Source: Thiodiazotropha sp040791665 (GTDB lineage Bacteria; Pseudomonadota; Gammaproteobacteria; Chromatiales; Chromatiaceae). Taken from it: 64,000 nucleotides of DNA. The notes beneath the pieces are model-generated. The model was not told the origin of the DNA. It saw only the letters and a list, made by a program, of their open reading frames with translations, and ran no database searches. Location: positions 62,001-126,000 of the forward strand of contig JBFNNX010000001.1 of assembly GCA_040791665.1 (NCBI GenBank), read 5' to 3'. Positions 17,885 to 27,518 of this stretch are shown in pieces. A program made the position numbers and the translations under genes. Numbering within the stretch: the first letter of the stretch is position 1; the number at the start of each line of letters is the position of its first letter.

Positions 17885-18542
17885 AGTCAGTCATGATAAG
17901 ACTTCCCAGCTCACAATATCGATAAGAGTCGTGCCCGCTGACTGCCAGCACCACCGGCAGCCGGGGTTCAGTGATACTTTTTCTGCGCCAGAATCCGGGC
18001 AGTTGCATCGACTGATTCAGGGCCTGTACACGGGTATCGCCTCGATACTCTTTGGCCAGGCGTTGCTGATAGGAAGAGAAATGTCGCAATGGAAGATCCT
18101 GCACCAGCCAGTAGTAATGGCGATGACCGGGCGATGTCTCTACCTGGATGTGGGGATTGAGGGGAAATCTTCCCGGATCGCCTCCCCTGTCGTCATCCAC
18201 AAACAAGGCCCTGACCTGGCGGATATCCGCTAATCCCCTACCCACCCCATTGGTCCGATTGATGGTGACAGAGATCACAGCCCCCTGACGGTTTAGCGAT
18301 ACAAGTTGATCCCAGCATGCCTCAAGGGAGCCATGGATCGCTTTTTCCAAGGGATCATGCGCGGATGAACGGCTGTATTCGGTATCTGAAAATGTCCGAA
18401 ATGAGAAAAACCCGGCATCGGGGTCCAATCGCTCGAGAAAACGCACCGCCTGGCCCTTATCCTGCCGATAGCCACGCCCTTGGGATTCTATCCAGCAAGC
18501 AATGTGGGAGAGACATGAGTCTCGCCTGTACCGACGCATCAT
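17883..18542 (-). CDS. RepB-like primase (archaeo-eukaryotic primase fold) protein
   Basis: A 219-residue protein resembling the RepB_primase family of plasmids and phages. The N-terminal part has AVRFLERLDPDAGFFSFRTFSD and LVSLNRQGAVISVTINRTNGVGR, typical of these proteins. The motif-I acidic cluster follows (VRALFVDDDRG, about 110-120), then motif II (HIQVETSPGHRHYYWLV, about 131-147), and QLPGFWRRK in place of the usual LRLPGxxxxK. So the metal-binding and nucleotide-binding residues look intact and the domain is about the whole protein. Its ATG overlaps the amrB stop in ATGATG, so it is translationally coupled to amrB. No helicase, replication initiator, integrase or phage gene is near. 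Fold assignment is by motif recognition; a role with amrB is inference. Confidence 0.75.
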   Translation of the reverse strand: MMRRYRRDSCLSHIACWIESQGRGYRQDKGQAVRFLERLDPDAGFFSFRTFSDTEYSRSSAHDPLEKAIHGSLEACWDQLVSLNRQGAVISVTINRTNGVGRGLADIRQVRALFVDDDRGGDPGRFPLNPHIQVETSPGHRHYYWLVQDLPLRHFSSYQQRLAKEYRGDTRVQALNQSMQLPGFWRRKSITEPRLPVVLAVSGHDSYRYCELGSLIMTD

Positions 18543-19339
18543 GCAGCCTCAGATCCCGTAAAGGCATAAGCGCCGTAACCCACCACCTTGTCCTTGCTGC
18601 CAGCGGTGTCACCGGAGTTTCTCAAATCCAGCAGTCTCCCCTGCAGGCCCAGGCGTTTTGCCTCCAACAACAAGCCTTGTACCGGTATGCGGCCACAGGC
18701 ATCCTCGTAATCGAGTCGTTCCGGATGGAGAGCGACGATCGCGTCGCTGGTCGCCTTATCCATGCGTTGTGCCGTCACATAGTCGTGATAGTGGCTGAGA
18801 TCGGAGCTGATCACGATCAGCGTCTCCTCTCCCCCCCAAACCATTGCCAACACCTCCGCCACCTGATCAGCCGAGGCGTCGCCCACTACCAGTGGAACCA
18901 AGTCGAACTCATGCAACACAACCTGCAGGAAAGGCAACTGCACTTCCAATGAATGTTCCTGGGTATGGGCAGCCTCGAGGCGAATCACCTGCGGCTTCGC
19001 CTCCAAGGCGTGAATCGCCTGCCGGTCGATTGGAATATCACCCAGTGGAGTACGGAAATAGTCTGCCTCACTGGCTGCCAGTCCGTAGAATGGTACCCGG
19101 TGAGAGGGGCCAAACAGCACCACCCGGCTGATACGATTCGCCACAGCGGCCAGTCCGGCATAAGCGCTGGCTGCAATCGGCCCCGAGTAGCTATAACCGG
19201 CATGAGGGGCAATCAGCGCTTTTGGCGGCTCTCCGTCTTGCATTGCCGAATCGAGGTAACCTGTTACCATCTGCCGCAAACTATCCGCATCGGCAGGATA
19301 GAAAAGATCGGATACCGCGGGTTTTCTGACCATATTCAT
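18539..19339 (-). CDS. amrB: AmmeMemoRadiSam system protein B (MEMO1 family)
   Basis: A 266-residue MEMO-family protein, related to class III extradiol dioxygenases and to human MEMO1. Signatures are ALIAPHAGYSYSGPIAASAYAGL near residue 45 (His that binds metal in the family), VVLFGPSHRVPFYGLA, EHSLEVQLPFLQVVL and LIVISSDLSHYHDYVTAQRMD. The start is ATG 19339, with AAGGTGG five bases upstream; a GTG at 19348 is the alternative. It lies 98 bases after amrS and runs into the primase-like gene. The biochemical role of the three-gene system is not established; the third member, amrA, is 13 kb away. Confidence 0.92.
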   Translation of the reverse strand: MNMVRKPAVSDLFYPADADSLRQMVTGYLDSAMQDGEPPKALIAPHAGYSYSGPIAASAYAGLAAVANRISRVVLFGPSHRVPFYGLAASEADYFRTPLGDIPIDRQAIHALEAKPQVIRLEAAHTQEHSLEVQLPFLQVVLHEFDLVPLVVGDASADQVAEVLAMVWGGEETLIVISSDLSHYHDYVTAQRMDKATSDAIVALHPERLDYEDACGRIPVQGLLLEAKRLGLQGRLLDLRNSGDTAGSKDKVVGYGAYAFTGSEAA

Positions 19340-19436
19340 ATCGACCACCTTGAAGCTCGATTTTGCATCGACATCACCGCATCGTCCACTTCTTTCACAG
19401 CTGGTCCGCAGGCACGACGCATGAGTTGATTGTTGC

Positions 19437-20510
19437 TCAATAGTTCATCCTCACTGCCTGCCGCCGACTTCCCCACTCACCCGGTGCCGAATCAAACTGA
19501 CCCGCCAATCGGCTGCCGCAATGAACACAACAGCCCTGACCGTCGAGATGCCACTCCCCCAGTTCATACCAATCCCTCTGAATTAACAGTTTCCCGCAAT
19601 GGTGACACCAGGTGCTCGACTCGCGGCTGTCATGAACATTACCCACGTAGGCATAGTGCACCCCATTATCGATAGCGATCCTACGCGCCCTGCTGAGCGT
19701 GGCATGGGGGGTGTGAGGATAGTCTCGCATCTTCCAATCGGGATGGAAGGCCGTGAAATGGAGCGGCACGTCAGGCCCCAGGTTTTCCACCACCCATTGG
19801 CTCAGGCCGTCTAACTCCTGATCCGAATCATTCTCTCCGGGTATCAATAGAGTGGTTATTTCAACCCATACACCGGTCTCGCGCTTAAGATATTTCAAGG
19901 TCTCGAGAACCGGTCCCAGGTGGGCGCCTGTCAGTTTATGGTAAAAGGCCTCGTTGAAAGATTTCAAATCCACGTTCGCAGCGTCCATATAACGATAGAA
20001 CTCCGCTCTCGGTTCGGCGCATACGTAGCCCGCGGTCACCGCCACCGACTTGATATCGTATTCGGCGCAGGCCTTTGCCACATCGATGGCGTATTCGTGG
20101 AAGACTACCGGGTCATTGTAGGTATAGGCGACACTCCTGCATCCCAGCCGGCGGGCCGTTTGGGCGATCGCTTCGGGTGAGGCCTCATCTGCCAGGGTAT
20201 CCATCTCCCGGGACTTGCTGATATCCCAGTTTTGACAAAACTTACAGGCCAGGTTGCAACCGGCAGTGCCGAAGGAAAAAACGGGGGTGCCGGGTAAAAA
20301 GTGATTGAGGGGCTTTTTTTCAATGGGATCGATGCAGAATCCGCTCGAACGACCATAGGTATTCAGCACTACGACACCCCGGTGGTTTTCCCTGACGTAG
20401 CAAAATCCCTGCTTCCCCTCTTTGATTCGGCAATAGCGTGGGCAGAGATCACATTGAATCCGCTCATCACCAACACTATGCCAATACTTGGTGGGAAAAT
20501 GGGTCTTCAT
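19437..20510 (-). CDS. amrS: AmmeMemoRadiSam system radical SAM enzyme
   Basis: A 357-residue radical SAM protein. The N-terminus has a cysteine cluster, CDLCPRYCRIKEGKQGFCYVREN. The SAM-cleaving 4Fe-4S motif CxxxCxxC is in FGTAGCNLACKFCQNWDIS (about 87-100). The C-terminus has a zinc-ribbon-like set, TWCHHCGKLLIQRD...CCVHCGSRLAG. This layout is that of the AmmeMemoRadiSam radical SAM component, related to pyruvate-formate-lyase-activating enzymes. ATG 20510 is preceded by AAAGGTCGCC, a usable ribosome-binding site. The substrate is unknown for the family. Confidence 0.92.
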   Translation of the reverse strand: MKTHFPTKYWHSVGDERIQCDLCPRYCRIKEGKQGFCYVRENHRGVVVLNTYGRSSGFCIDPIEKKPLNHFLPGTPVFSFGTAGCNLACKFCQNWDISKSREMDTLADEASPEAIAQTARRLGCRSVAYTYNDPVVFHEYAIDVAKACAEYDIKSVAVTAGYVCAEPRAEFYRYMDAANVDLKSFNEAFYHKLTGAHLGPVLETLKYLKRETGVWVEITTLLIPGENDSDQELDGLSQWVVENLGPDVPLHFTAFHPDWKMRDYPHTPHATLSRARRIAIDNGVHYAYVGNVHDSRESSTWCHHCGKLLIQRDWYELGEWHLDGQGCCVHCGSRLAGQFDSAPGEWGSRRQAVRMNY

Positions 20511-20693
20511 GGCGACCTTTAAAAAATAGTGCTCCTCTCACCTATATATGATCATTCAGAGCGACGGCGGCACTCGGATCAGCCCGCTTTTAATCGCTGC
20601 AAGCGATTGAAAACAGGGAAAACCACACAGTGAAATTTCTGTGTCCATACTCTGATGGCGGGGAGCAATAACAGAGCTTCCCTGATAGTAAAT

Positions 20694-23042
20694 TTAGTCT
20701 GATATCAGACTTCTTGCAGCTCCAATCGTTGCCTGTCCGAGTGCCAGTCCACCGTCATTGGCGGGAACCTGCCGTTGTGACAAAAGTCTGAAACCAACCT
20801 GTCGAAGTCGATTTGAGACGAGCTCGAACAGGCTCTTGTTCTGAAAAACGCCCCCCGTGAGCGCGACGGTATCCAACCGATGGAGATGTGCCATTTCAAC
20901 TGCCGCTTGACACAGACTCTGTGCCAATCCCAGGTGAAAACACCATGCGACCTCACCCCTGTCACGACCGGTGCGCAGATCCTCGAGCATACTCGGCCAG
21001 AGTGTTGCACTGTCGAGTCGGAAGTTCCCGTTCTCCACATGGATCTTCAGTTCATAGGGTACAGGATTGTCGTTGCGATAAGGTGATGCCGCTGCTTCGA
21101 GCTCAATCGCTGCCTGACCTTCGTAGCTGATCGATTCGCGACAGATACCCAACAGAGCCGCTACGGCATCGAAAAGACGCCCGCAGGAACTGCTCAACGG
21201 AGAATTGACACCAGCTTCTATCATCCTGCCGAGTACCTTCACCGATTGACGGTTGAGCCATTCGATCGGTTCCAGATCCCCCCAACGAGCCAGGACCTGT
21301 TGCCATTCCAGACAGTGATTCAACTGACTGAAGGTGTTTCTCCAGGGCTGCAGGATAGCCTGGGTGCCACCCGGCAGCGGAACGGGAGTGAGCTTGCCCA
21401 AGCGTTGATACTCGAGATAATCGGCGATCATAAACTCCCCGCCCCAGACGGTGCCATCATCACCATATCCTGATCCGTCCAGGGCGATTCCAAGTACCTT
21501 TCCACCCTGTAGGGGCCAGCCGTTTTCTGCCAAAACACTGGTGATGTGTGCATGATGATGCTGTACCAGGATTAGCGGCAATCCCAACTCCTCAGCGAGA
21601 TTCCTGGCGTGTTGAGTGGAACGATAGTTGGGATGCAGATCGGCGACCAAGCGCTGTGGTCGATGATCAAACAGACTCCCGTAGAGCTTAAGATTCTTTA
21701 AGTAGTCCTGATAGGAGATCAAATTTTCCAGATCTCCTATGTGCTGGGAGAGAATCGCATCACCATCCCGTGTCAGACAAAAGGTATTTTTCAGCTCTCC
21801 CCCCATGGCAAGCAACGGTGGGGCCTGTTCAAAACCCTGAGGTAGACGCATGGGTTGAGGGGCATAACCTCGAGCGCGCCGTAACATTCTCTGGCTTCCA
21901 TCCATCAGTCGCACCACGGAATCGTCGACCCGGTTGGTGATCTCTCTGTCATGCAAGAGAAACAGATCAGCAAGGGGCTGAAGCCGTTCAACCGCCTCTC
22001 GATTGTCGATACACTGAGGCTCCTCGATTCGATTGCCGCTTGTCATCACCAGGGGAGTCTTCAAGCCAGTCAGCAGCAGATGGTGCAGCGGCGAATAGGG
22101 CAACATAAATCCAAGCGTGGTCTGCCCGGGCGCGACACTCTCCGCGAGCGCCGGAGCGGAATTACGTGAAAGAAGGACAATGGGAGCGGCTGAGCTCTCA
22201 AGTAATCGCTCCTCATCTTCGTTGACATGACAATATTTCCGGACGATACGGCTGTCCCTAGCCATTAAGGCAAAAGGCTTGTGATAGCGCCCTTTTCGCT
22301 CACGCAGACGTACCACCACTTCATCATTTGTTGCGTCACAGGCAAGGTGAAAGCCGCCTATTCCCTTGATCGCCACAATTTCACCTGCCGCAAGGTGACG
22401 TTGCACCTGCTGAATTGCATCCTCCCCTGTTACGCTTGCGGTGACTACCCTGCCCGATGGGTCGCTGAGCCAGATCCTGGGTCCACACGCCGGACAGGCA
22501 TTGGGTTGGGCATGAAAGCGTCGATCCCCTGGATTTCGGTACTCCGCCTCACAGGCATCACACATGGGAAAATGGCGCATGCTGGTATTGATCCTGTCGT
22601 AGGGTATGCCTTCAACGATGGTCAAGCGCGGCCCACAGTGAGTACAGTTGGTAAAAGGGTAACGATAACGCCGGTTTTCCCGATCGGCGATATCCTTGAG
22701 ACAGACATCGCAGGTTGCCGCGTCGGGCACGACACCGGTTCGGATCTCTCCCGAACGGCTCTCGGTGATGACGAACTCATCCTGTTGCGGCAACCGATCT
22801 GTGCGGTCTCTCTTCAGAGAGTCGATCTTCGCCAGGGGTGGGGGATTCGAAAGCAGCTGCTCGCAAAAGCGATCGATCTGCGATCTTTCACCACAGATAT
22901 GCATCTCCACGCCCTGGCTGTCATTCCATACCGCGCCGCGCAGCCCATTCTCCCGCGCCAGGCGCCAAACGGTTGGACGAAAGCCCACACCCTGCACCAG
23001 GCCCTGGACCCGGATCTGTTCCGCCACCACGACACCAGACAT
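20694..23042 (-). CDS. hypF: Carbamoyltransferase HypF
   Basis: Makes the carbamoyl group that becomes the cyanide ligands of NiFe hydrogenases, from carbamoyl phosphate and ATP, handing it to HypE. Domains in order are: acylphosphatase (RVQGLVQGVGFRPTVWRLA, 10-90); two zinc fingers (CDVCLKDI...CTHCGPR and CDACEAEY...CPACGPR); a YrdC-like domain (IVAIKGIGGFHLACDATND, about 205-390); and a Kae1-like domain with VQHHHAHITSVLAENG and LALDGSGYGDDGTVWGGEFM. The length (782) is normal. No hydrogenase or other hyp gene is in the window, so the enzyme's partners must lie elsewhere. Confidence 0.97.
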   Translation of the reverse strand: MSGVVVAEQIRVQGLVQGVGFRPTVWRLARENGLRGAVWNDSQGVEMHICGERSQIDRFCEQLLSNPPPLAKIDSLKRDRTDRLPQQDEFVITESRSGEIRTGVVPDAATCDVCLKDIADRENRRYRYPFTNCTHCGPRLTIVEGIPYDRINTSMRHFPMCDACEAEYRNPGDRRFHAQPNACPACGPRIWLSDPSGRVVTASVTGEDAIQQVQRHLAAGEIVAIKGIGGFHLACDATNDEVVVRLRERKGRYHKPFALMARDSRIVRKYCHVNEDEERLLESSAAPIVLLSRNSAPALAESVAPGQTTLGFMLPYSPLHHLLLTGLKTPLVMTSGNRIEEPQCIDNREAVERLQPLADLFLLHDREITNRVDDSVVRLMDGSQRMLRRARGYAPQPMRLPQGFEQAPPLLAMGGELKNTFCLTRDGDAILSQHIGDLENLISYQDYLKNLKLYGSLFDHRPQRLVADLHPNYRSTQHARNLAEELGLPLILVQHHHAHITSVLAENGWPLQGGKVLGIALDGSGYGDDGTVWGGEFMIADYLEYQRLGKLTPVPLPGGTQAILQPWRNTFSQLNHCLEWQQVLARWGDLEPIEWLNRQSVKVLGRMIEAGVNSPLSSSCGRLFDAVAALLGICRESISYEGQAAIELEAAASPYRNDNPVPYELKIHVENGNFRLDSATLWPSMLEDLRTGRDRGEVAWCFHLGLAQSLCQAAVEMAHLHRLDTVALTGGVFQNKSLFELVSNRLRQVGFRLLSQRQVPANDGGLALGQATIGAARSLISD

Positions 23043-23274
23043 AAAAATTACACCTTTACACTGTTACTATTGGGAGCAATACAGGCCGTTACCGTGTAGC
23101 AGCTAAGACAAATATGAGTTAATCGGCCATTCAATGGTTAACCCGCTTAAACATTCAAGGTTATCTCCTCTCTCTACTTTGAAAGGGGTGGAATGTAAAG
23201 CATGCATATAATGTAAAACATTATAAAGATATAGTAAGTTTTTTATTATTAACATTAATTCATCATTTATAACA
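23043..23274. other. Divergent hypF/tmcA intergenic region
   Basis: This 232-base AT-rich stretch must hold promoters for the divergent hypF and tmcA genes. I see no clear box, hairpin or gene in it. Confidence 0.4.
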
Positions 23275-25461
23275 TTGCTTGACAAGCTCCGCACCATGGT
23301 TAGCCCGCGGCGGCAAAGAGCGCTGTTGGTAATCGCCGGCGATCCCGCCTGGTGTATGACCCAGGCAACGACTGCACTGCACCGGCTGAACAGTACGGAT
23401 TTCATTTGGATCGGCGATGCAAACGTTGGTGAGATACCGACCCTCAACAATGGTCAGGCGCTCGCCCAACTGGGACGGGAGTGCGGACTTCTCATCTACA
23501 ACGCCCATAGCGGTTTCGATCCGGATGCCTTCGGTGCATTGTGCGGCACCCTGCGCGGTGGCGGTCTGCTGTTGCTTCTTACACCACCCCTCTCCGAGTG
23601 GCACACCTACGCAGACCCGGAAGCCGAGCGGGTAAGGGTTGCCGGTTACGGCACAACCGATCTGAAGGGGAGGTTTATACAAAGGATCGCAAATATTCTG
23701 AGGAGCGACCCGGACGCTTTGGTTATTACACCGGAAGTTACACCCTCGCCAGCGATCGGCCCGCCAGCTTCCCCACCTCAAATACCCCAGTTCAATCAAC
23801 AACATTGCCGCACCAGGGATCAGCTGGAAGCCGTGAATGCCATCATGCGTGTAGTGAAGGGTCACAGAAAACGACCCTTGGTGCTCACATCCGACCGGGG
23901 ACGAGGCAAATCCTCCGCACTGGGTATCGCCGCTGCCAGACTGATTGGGGAGGGATACCGGAAAATCCTTGTGACAGCTCCCAGACAGGCTGCAGTCTCT
24001 TCGCTCTTCGAGCAGGCGGTCAAGGCGTTACCAAAAGCCAAAAGCTCCCCATTCTCTATCGATAGCGAGGGTCTGTGTATCCGTTACCACGCGCCCGATC
24101 ATCTCTTGTCCAATCCACAGCACGCAGATCTCTTGCTTGTGGATGAAGCGGCCGCCATCCCGACGAAACTCCTCGAAGAACTGCTGGTTCACTATCCCCG
24201 TATCGTCTTCGCAACGACTGTGCACGGATATGAAGGCACAGGCCTGGGATTCAACATCCGCTTCAAGAGCCACCTCGATCGTCATACACCTCAGTGGCGG
24301 GAAGTCGTCCTCACCGAGCCGATACGCTGGTCAAAGGACGATCCCCTCGAACCGCTGATCTTCAGACTACTCGCCCTGGATGCCTCACCCGCGACAGACG
24401 CTGAGGTTGCGGATGCGAACACACGGGAAGTAATGGTGGAGTTTCCCACTCAACACCAGTTGTTGGAAAATGGGAGCGATCTCAATCAGCTGTTCGGTCT
24501 GTTGGTCATTGCCCATTATCGAACCACGCCTTTGGATCTCAGACATCTCCTGGACGGACCGAACTTGCGCATCGCCCTGTTACGCCATCGAGGCCTTATT
24601 GTCGCCGTGGCACTGTTGGCCGCCGAAGGCGGATTCACCGATATGATGGCAAAGCAGATCTGGTCGGGCAGGCGCAGACCCCGCGGACATCTGCTTGCTC
24701 AATCCCTCAGCGCTCACCTGGGACTCCCCGCTGCGGCCACCCTGAAAGGCATGCGTATCATGCGCATTGCGGTCCATCCGGCCGTGCAGAACAGGGGGCT
24801 TGGGCAACTGCTAGTGGAATCGGTCCGTCAAGAGGCGGAAAAAACGGGATTCGACTACCTTGGAAGCAGTTTCGGCGCCACGCCTGATCTTATCGGGTTC
24901 TGGCGACGCTGTGGTCTGCAAGCCGTCCGAATCGGTCTGCGGGCAGGCGCCAGCAGCAATCAATCGGTAATGTTGATCCAACCACTCGGCGGACGCGGCA
25001 TGAAGATGGCGGCTGAAGCCAGACAACGCTTTGCCAGACAGCTTCCCACCCTGTTGGGTGACAGTCTGGCCCAACTCTCCAGCAGCCTAGTCGCCCCGCT
25101 ATTGGAGAATATCGAACACCGCCCCACTACAAGCCTCGAGTACCGGGATTGGCTCGACTTGGTCGCCTTTGCCTTTGCTCGGCGGGGATATGATCTCAGT
25201 CTGCATGCCATTGAAGTGATCACCCTTGCCGCCCTGGCCGATGGCATAGTCACCGATGCAGACGCCAAGCTTCTGATTAAACGCGTGCTGCAAAAACAGC
25301 CCTGGCAGGTATGCGCCTCGGCATTGAAGCTGACCGGTCGCGGCGCGACGGTACAGCATATTCGTCACGCGATTGGTCATTTGGTGTTTCACTACGCGGA
25401 TGAGGAGATACTCGAACTTGTATCTCGTGTGCAAGCAGGCGATAACGGTGGCGCCCGATAA
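23275..25461 (+). CDS. tmcA: tRNA(Met) cytidine acetyltransferase TmcA
   Basis: Acetylates the wobble cytidine (ac4C34) of elongator tRNA-Met using acetyl-CoA and ATP. The N-terminal DUF1726-like domain is about 1-170. The RNA-helicase-like module has Walker A in LTSDRGRGKSSALG (about 206-213) and Walker B LLVDEAAAIP (290-296). The GNAT acetyltransferase domain has GMRIMRIAVHPAVQNRGLGQLL, and a C-terminal helical domain follows. At up to 728 residues it is longer than the E. coli enzyme (671). The start is unsettled: TTG 23275 or ATG 23296; neither has a strong ribosome-binding site. It converges on the radical SAM gene at 25489. Confidence 0.93.
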   Translation: MLDKLRTMVSPRRQRALLVIAGDPAWCMTQATTALHRLNSTDFIWIGDANVGEIPTLNNGQALAQLGRECGLLIYNAHSGFDPDAFGALCGTLRGGGLLLLLTPPLSEWHTYADPEAERVRVAGYGTTDLKGRFIQRIANILRSDPDALVITPEVTPSPAIGPPASPPQIPQFNQQHCRTRDQLEAVNAIMRVVKGHRKRPLVLTSDRGRGKSSALGIAAARLIGEGYRKILVTAPRQAAVSSLFEQAVKALPKAKSSPFSIDSEGLCIRYHAPDHLLSNPQHADLLLVDEAAAIPTKLLEELLVHYPRIVFATTVHGYEGTGLGFNIRFKSHLDRHTPQWREVVLTEPIRWSKDDPLEPLIFRLLALDASPATDAEVADANTREVMVEFPTQHQLLENGSDLNQLFGLLVIAHYRTTPLDLRHLLDGPNLRIALLRHRGLIVAVALLAAEGGFTDMMAKQIWSGRRRPRGHLLAQSLSAHLGLPAAATLKGMRIMRIAVHPAVQNRGLGQLLVESVRQEAEKTGFDYLGSSFGATPDLIGFWRRCGLQAVRIGLRAGASSNQSVMLIQPLGGRGMKMAAEARQRFARQLPTLLGDSLAQLSSSLVAPLLENIEHRPTTSLEYRDWLDLVAFAFARRGYDLSLHAIEVITLAALADGIVTDADAKLLIKRVLQKQPWQVCASALKLTGRGATVQHIRHAIGHLVFHYADEEILELVSRVQAGDNGGAR

Positions 25462-25488
25462 CGCGGCATTTGATTACCGTAGCTTTGC

Positions 25489-27165
25489 TCACTCGTCAAG
25501 CGCGACAATTTCAACCGGTTTACCTTTCTTATGCTGTTTCGGCCAAATCGCATATCGCCCGGCGGTTAGAGTGTGGCTGTGATGCCGTCGTATTAGCTCG
25601 GCACCCGCCTCCGTCAAGGTGAGGACAGGCAGCCGTCTCGGTTTATCGTCAATTATAAGTCGCACCCTCTCTCTTAATCGCGATGTGATCCAAACAGGTG
25701 TCTTTCCAGTCACCAGACTGAATTGGCTATAGTCCCATAACAATAACTCCTCCAACTCCGGATATTGCTTCAGGTATGGTTGGAGGAATGTTGTAATATG
25801 TTCGAACAGCCTGTCCGGCTGAAGGTTGTCCCGCGCCAGTCCCACTCCGCACACCTGCATCAGTTGATCGAAACAGTTACTCACCGAGCCATCAAAGCAA
25901 CCATCTACCAACCCCGCCAATGTGGATCTCAGATAACCACTGTTCCACAAACGCTCGAGCAACTCGGCATGGCGCTTGAATCGCGCAATCTCGCTGAATG
26001 AAAGTTGCGGGTGTGAGAGCACTTCATAGGGTGGATCCGGATCCCATCGATAACCCAGATTTTGGGCCTGACCCCATAGCGGAGTACCGGGGAGGAGTTT
26101 CAGCGTACCCAGCTGCAGGTGGTCCGGATAGAGGGAAAATGTACGGTCAAGTGATGTACCGCACTGATCTGCCGTCTCCCCCGGCAATCCTACAATCAGA
26201 TCGAGATGGACCGGATGACGCCGCATCTCCACCAGCTGCCAGATATTCTCCAGCGACCTGGCGATATCCATATGGCGTTCAATCGTGTTCAGGACAACCT
26301 CGTCGAGGGTTTGCAAACCGATCTCGAATTGAAATTTACCCGCTTCGGCCTGTTGGAATATCTCCATTGCCTGGGGCGATATTCGATCGGGATTCAGCTC
26401 AAGATGAAAGCGTAATCCCGGTCCTGTCTCGGCAAAACGTTTCAACAGTTGGCAGCTTCTCTCCTGACCGAGATGAAAACTGCGATCAAGCAGTTTGATG
26501 GTCTTGTTTTCAAGCCTCTCCAGTTGTTGTAGATCGGCCTCTATCCGTTCCAAGGGAAAAGGCCTCAAGCGATCTGTGGCGCTGGTACAAAAGGTACATC
26601 GGTAGGGGCATCCTCTGGAGGTTTCCCAATAGACAAGCGGTCGGCTTGTATCCACCATACCCTCGGCGATCGGTGCTGGCAGTTTGTCAACGGGGAGCAG
26701 CTCGACGGCGTTGCTGAATAATCCGCCCCGCTCCCGGTAGACCAGCCCGGAAATACGCTGTAACTCTCCATCGCCATAAAGCATGAATTTGACCAGATCA
26801 TTGAATGCCGCCTCCCCTTCACCCTGAATGATAAAATCGACGCTTGGCGTCTGGGCCAACAACGACTTGCCCCTAGGACCGGCCTCCGGGCCGCCAAATA
26901 CGACGACAACTTCGGGCAGGAGCTGTTTGAGCAGCCTTGACAGATGAATGGCTGCAGCGATATTCCACAGATAGGTGGAGAAACCGACGATCCTGGGCTG
27001 CAACTCCACCAATGCCTCCAACAACGCCTGGTGATTGCTGTTGGCCAATACTTCAAACAACCGTAATCTGTCGGAATAAGCCTCGGACTTGGCGTAGGCG
27101 GCAATTGATTGCAGCGCCAGGGAGCTGTGGCTATAACCGGCATGCAATGCAACCAGGGCTATCAT
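25489..27165 (-). CDS. B12-binding-domain radical SAM protein (DUF4080-type)
   Basis: A 558-residue protein. The N-terminal cobalamin-binding-like domain is about 1-130 (LVALHAGYSHSSLALQSIAAYA, VGFSTYLWNIAAAIHLSRLL, VVVFGGPEAGPRG, FIIQGEGEAAF). The radical SAM core has the CxxxCxxC cluster in WETSRGCPYRCTFCTSATD (about 184-203). A C-terminal domain of the DUF4080 kind follows. The cobalamin-contact DxHxxG motif is not seen in its canonical form, so B12 binding is not certain. The substrate is unknown; such proteins are often methyltransferase-like or act on lipids and cofactors. It stands alone, convergent with tmcA. Confidence 0.85.
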   Translation of the reverse strand: MIALVALHAGYSHSSLALQSIAAYAKSEAYSDRLRLFEVLANSNHQALLEALVELQPRIVGFSTYLWNIAAAIHLSRLLKQLLPEVVVVFGGPEAGPRGKSLLAQTPSVDFIIQGEGEAAFNDLVKFMLYGDGELQRISGLVYRERGGLFSNAVELLPVDKLPAPIAEGMVDTSRPLVYWETSRGCPYRCTFCTSATDRLRPFPLERIEADLQQLERLENKTIKLLDRSFHLGQERSCQLLKRFAETGPGLRFHLELNPDRISPQAMEIFQQAEAGKFQFEIGLQTLDEVVLNTIERHMDIARSLENIWQLVEMRRHPVHLDLIVGLPGETADQCGTSLDRTFSLYPDHLQLGTLKLLPGTPLWGQAQNLGYRWDPDPPYEVLSHPQLSFSEIARFKRHAELLERLWNSGYLRSTLAGLVDGCFDGSVSNCFDQLMQVCGVGLARDNLQPDRLFEHITTFLQPYLKQYPELEELLLWDYSQFSLVTGKTPVWITSRLRERVRLIIDDKPRRLPVLTLTEAGAELIRRHHSHTLTAGRYAIWPKQHKKGKPVEIVALDE

Positions 27166-27518
27166 TTCAGCTTTATTTCCATGGTTGATCGATCAGACGC
27201 AGTGAATGACGATTGTTGCTCAAGGCACATGACTTTCATGCAGACTTGCCCGGATTCTGACTGTTTGGCATCGAGAGGCGTTCATAGATTGCGTGAGGGA
27301 TATCCGACAGTTGCTGGCGGCGTGTTCAATTTCAATGACAGAGCTTGTGTTTGATGGCCGGCCAGAAGTCGTTACGCCACTAAAAATCCCTCGATTTCGC
27401 AGACATGCCAAGTTATCATCTGTCACCGTTACAGGCTACTGATAATCTTCATCTTTAGTCAGAATATTCTCATTGGCCTGATGTCGACGACTCAGGTTCA
27501 TTTTAACAAGGAAAAAGT
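27166..27518. other. Intergenic gap upstream of tviB
   Basis: In these 353 bases between divergent genes I find no convincing gene, repeat or RNA. A 68-codon minus-strand frame at 27220-27426 has no ribosome-binding site or recognisable sequence. The last bases carry a good ribosome-binding site (AAGGAAAAAGT) for tviB. Promoters for the surface-sugar genes are expected here. Confidence 0.4.

Noticed and set aside
17883..18542. Reading the primase-like gene as proof of an integrated plasmid or phage
   Set aside because: No other mobile-element gene, attachment site or tRNA target is seen on either side, and the gene is coupled to amrB.
20592..20693. Hairpins between amrS and hypF (AATCGCT/AGCGATT, ACACAG/CTGTGT, GGGAAGC/GCTCCC)
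   Set aside because: Several small stems but no U-run, so no terminator or RNA can be supported.
27220..27426. A 68-codon minus-strand frame upstream of tviB
   Set aside because: No start signal, no domain, and low-complexity composition typical of a chance frame.
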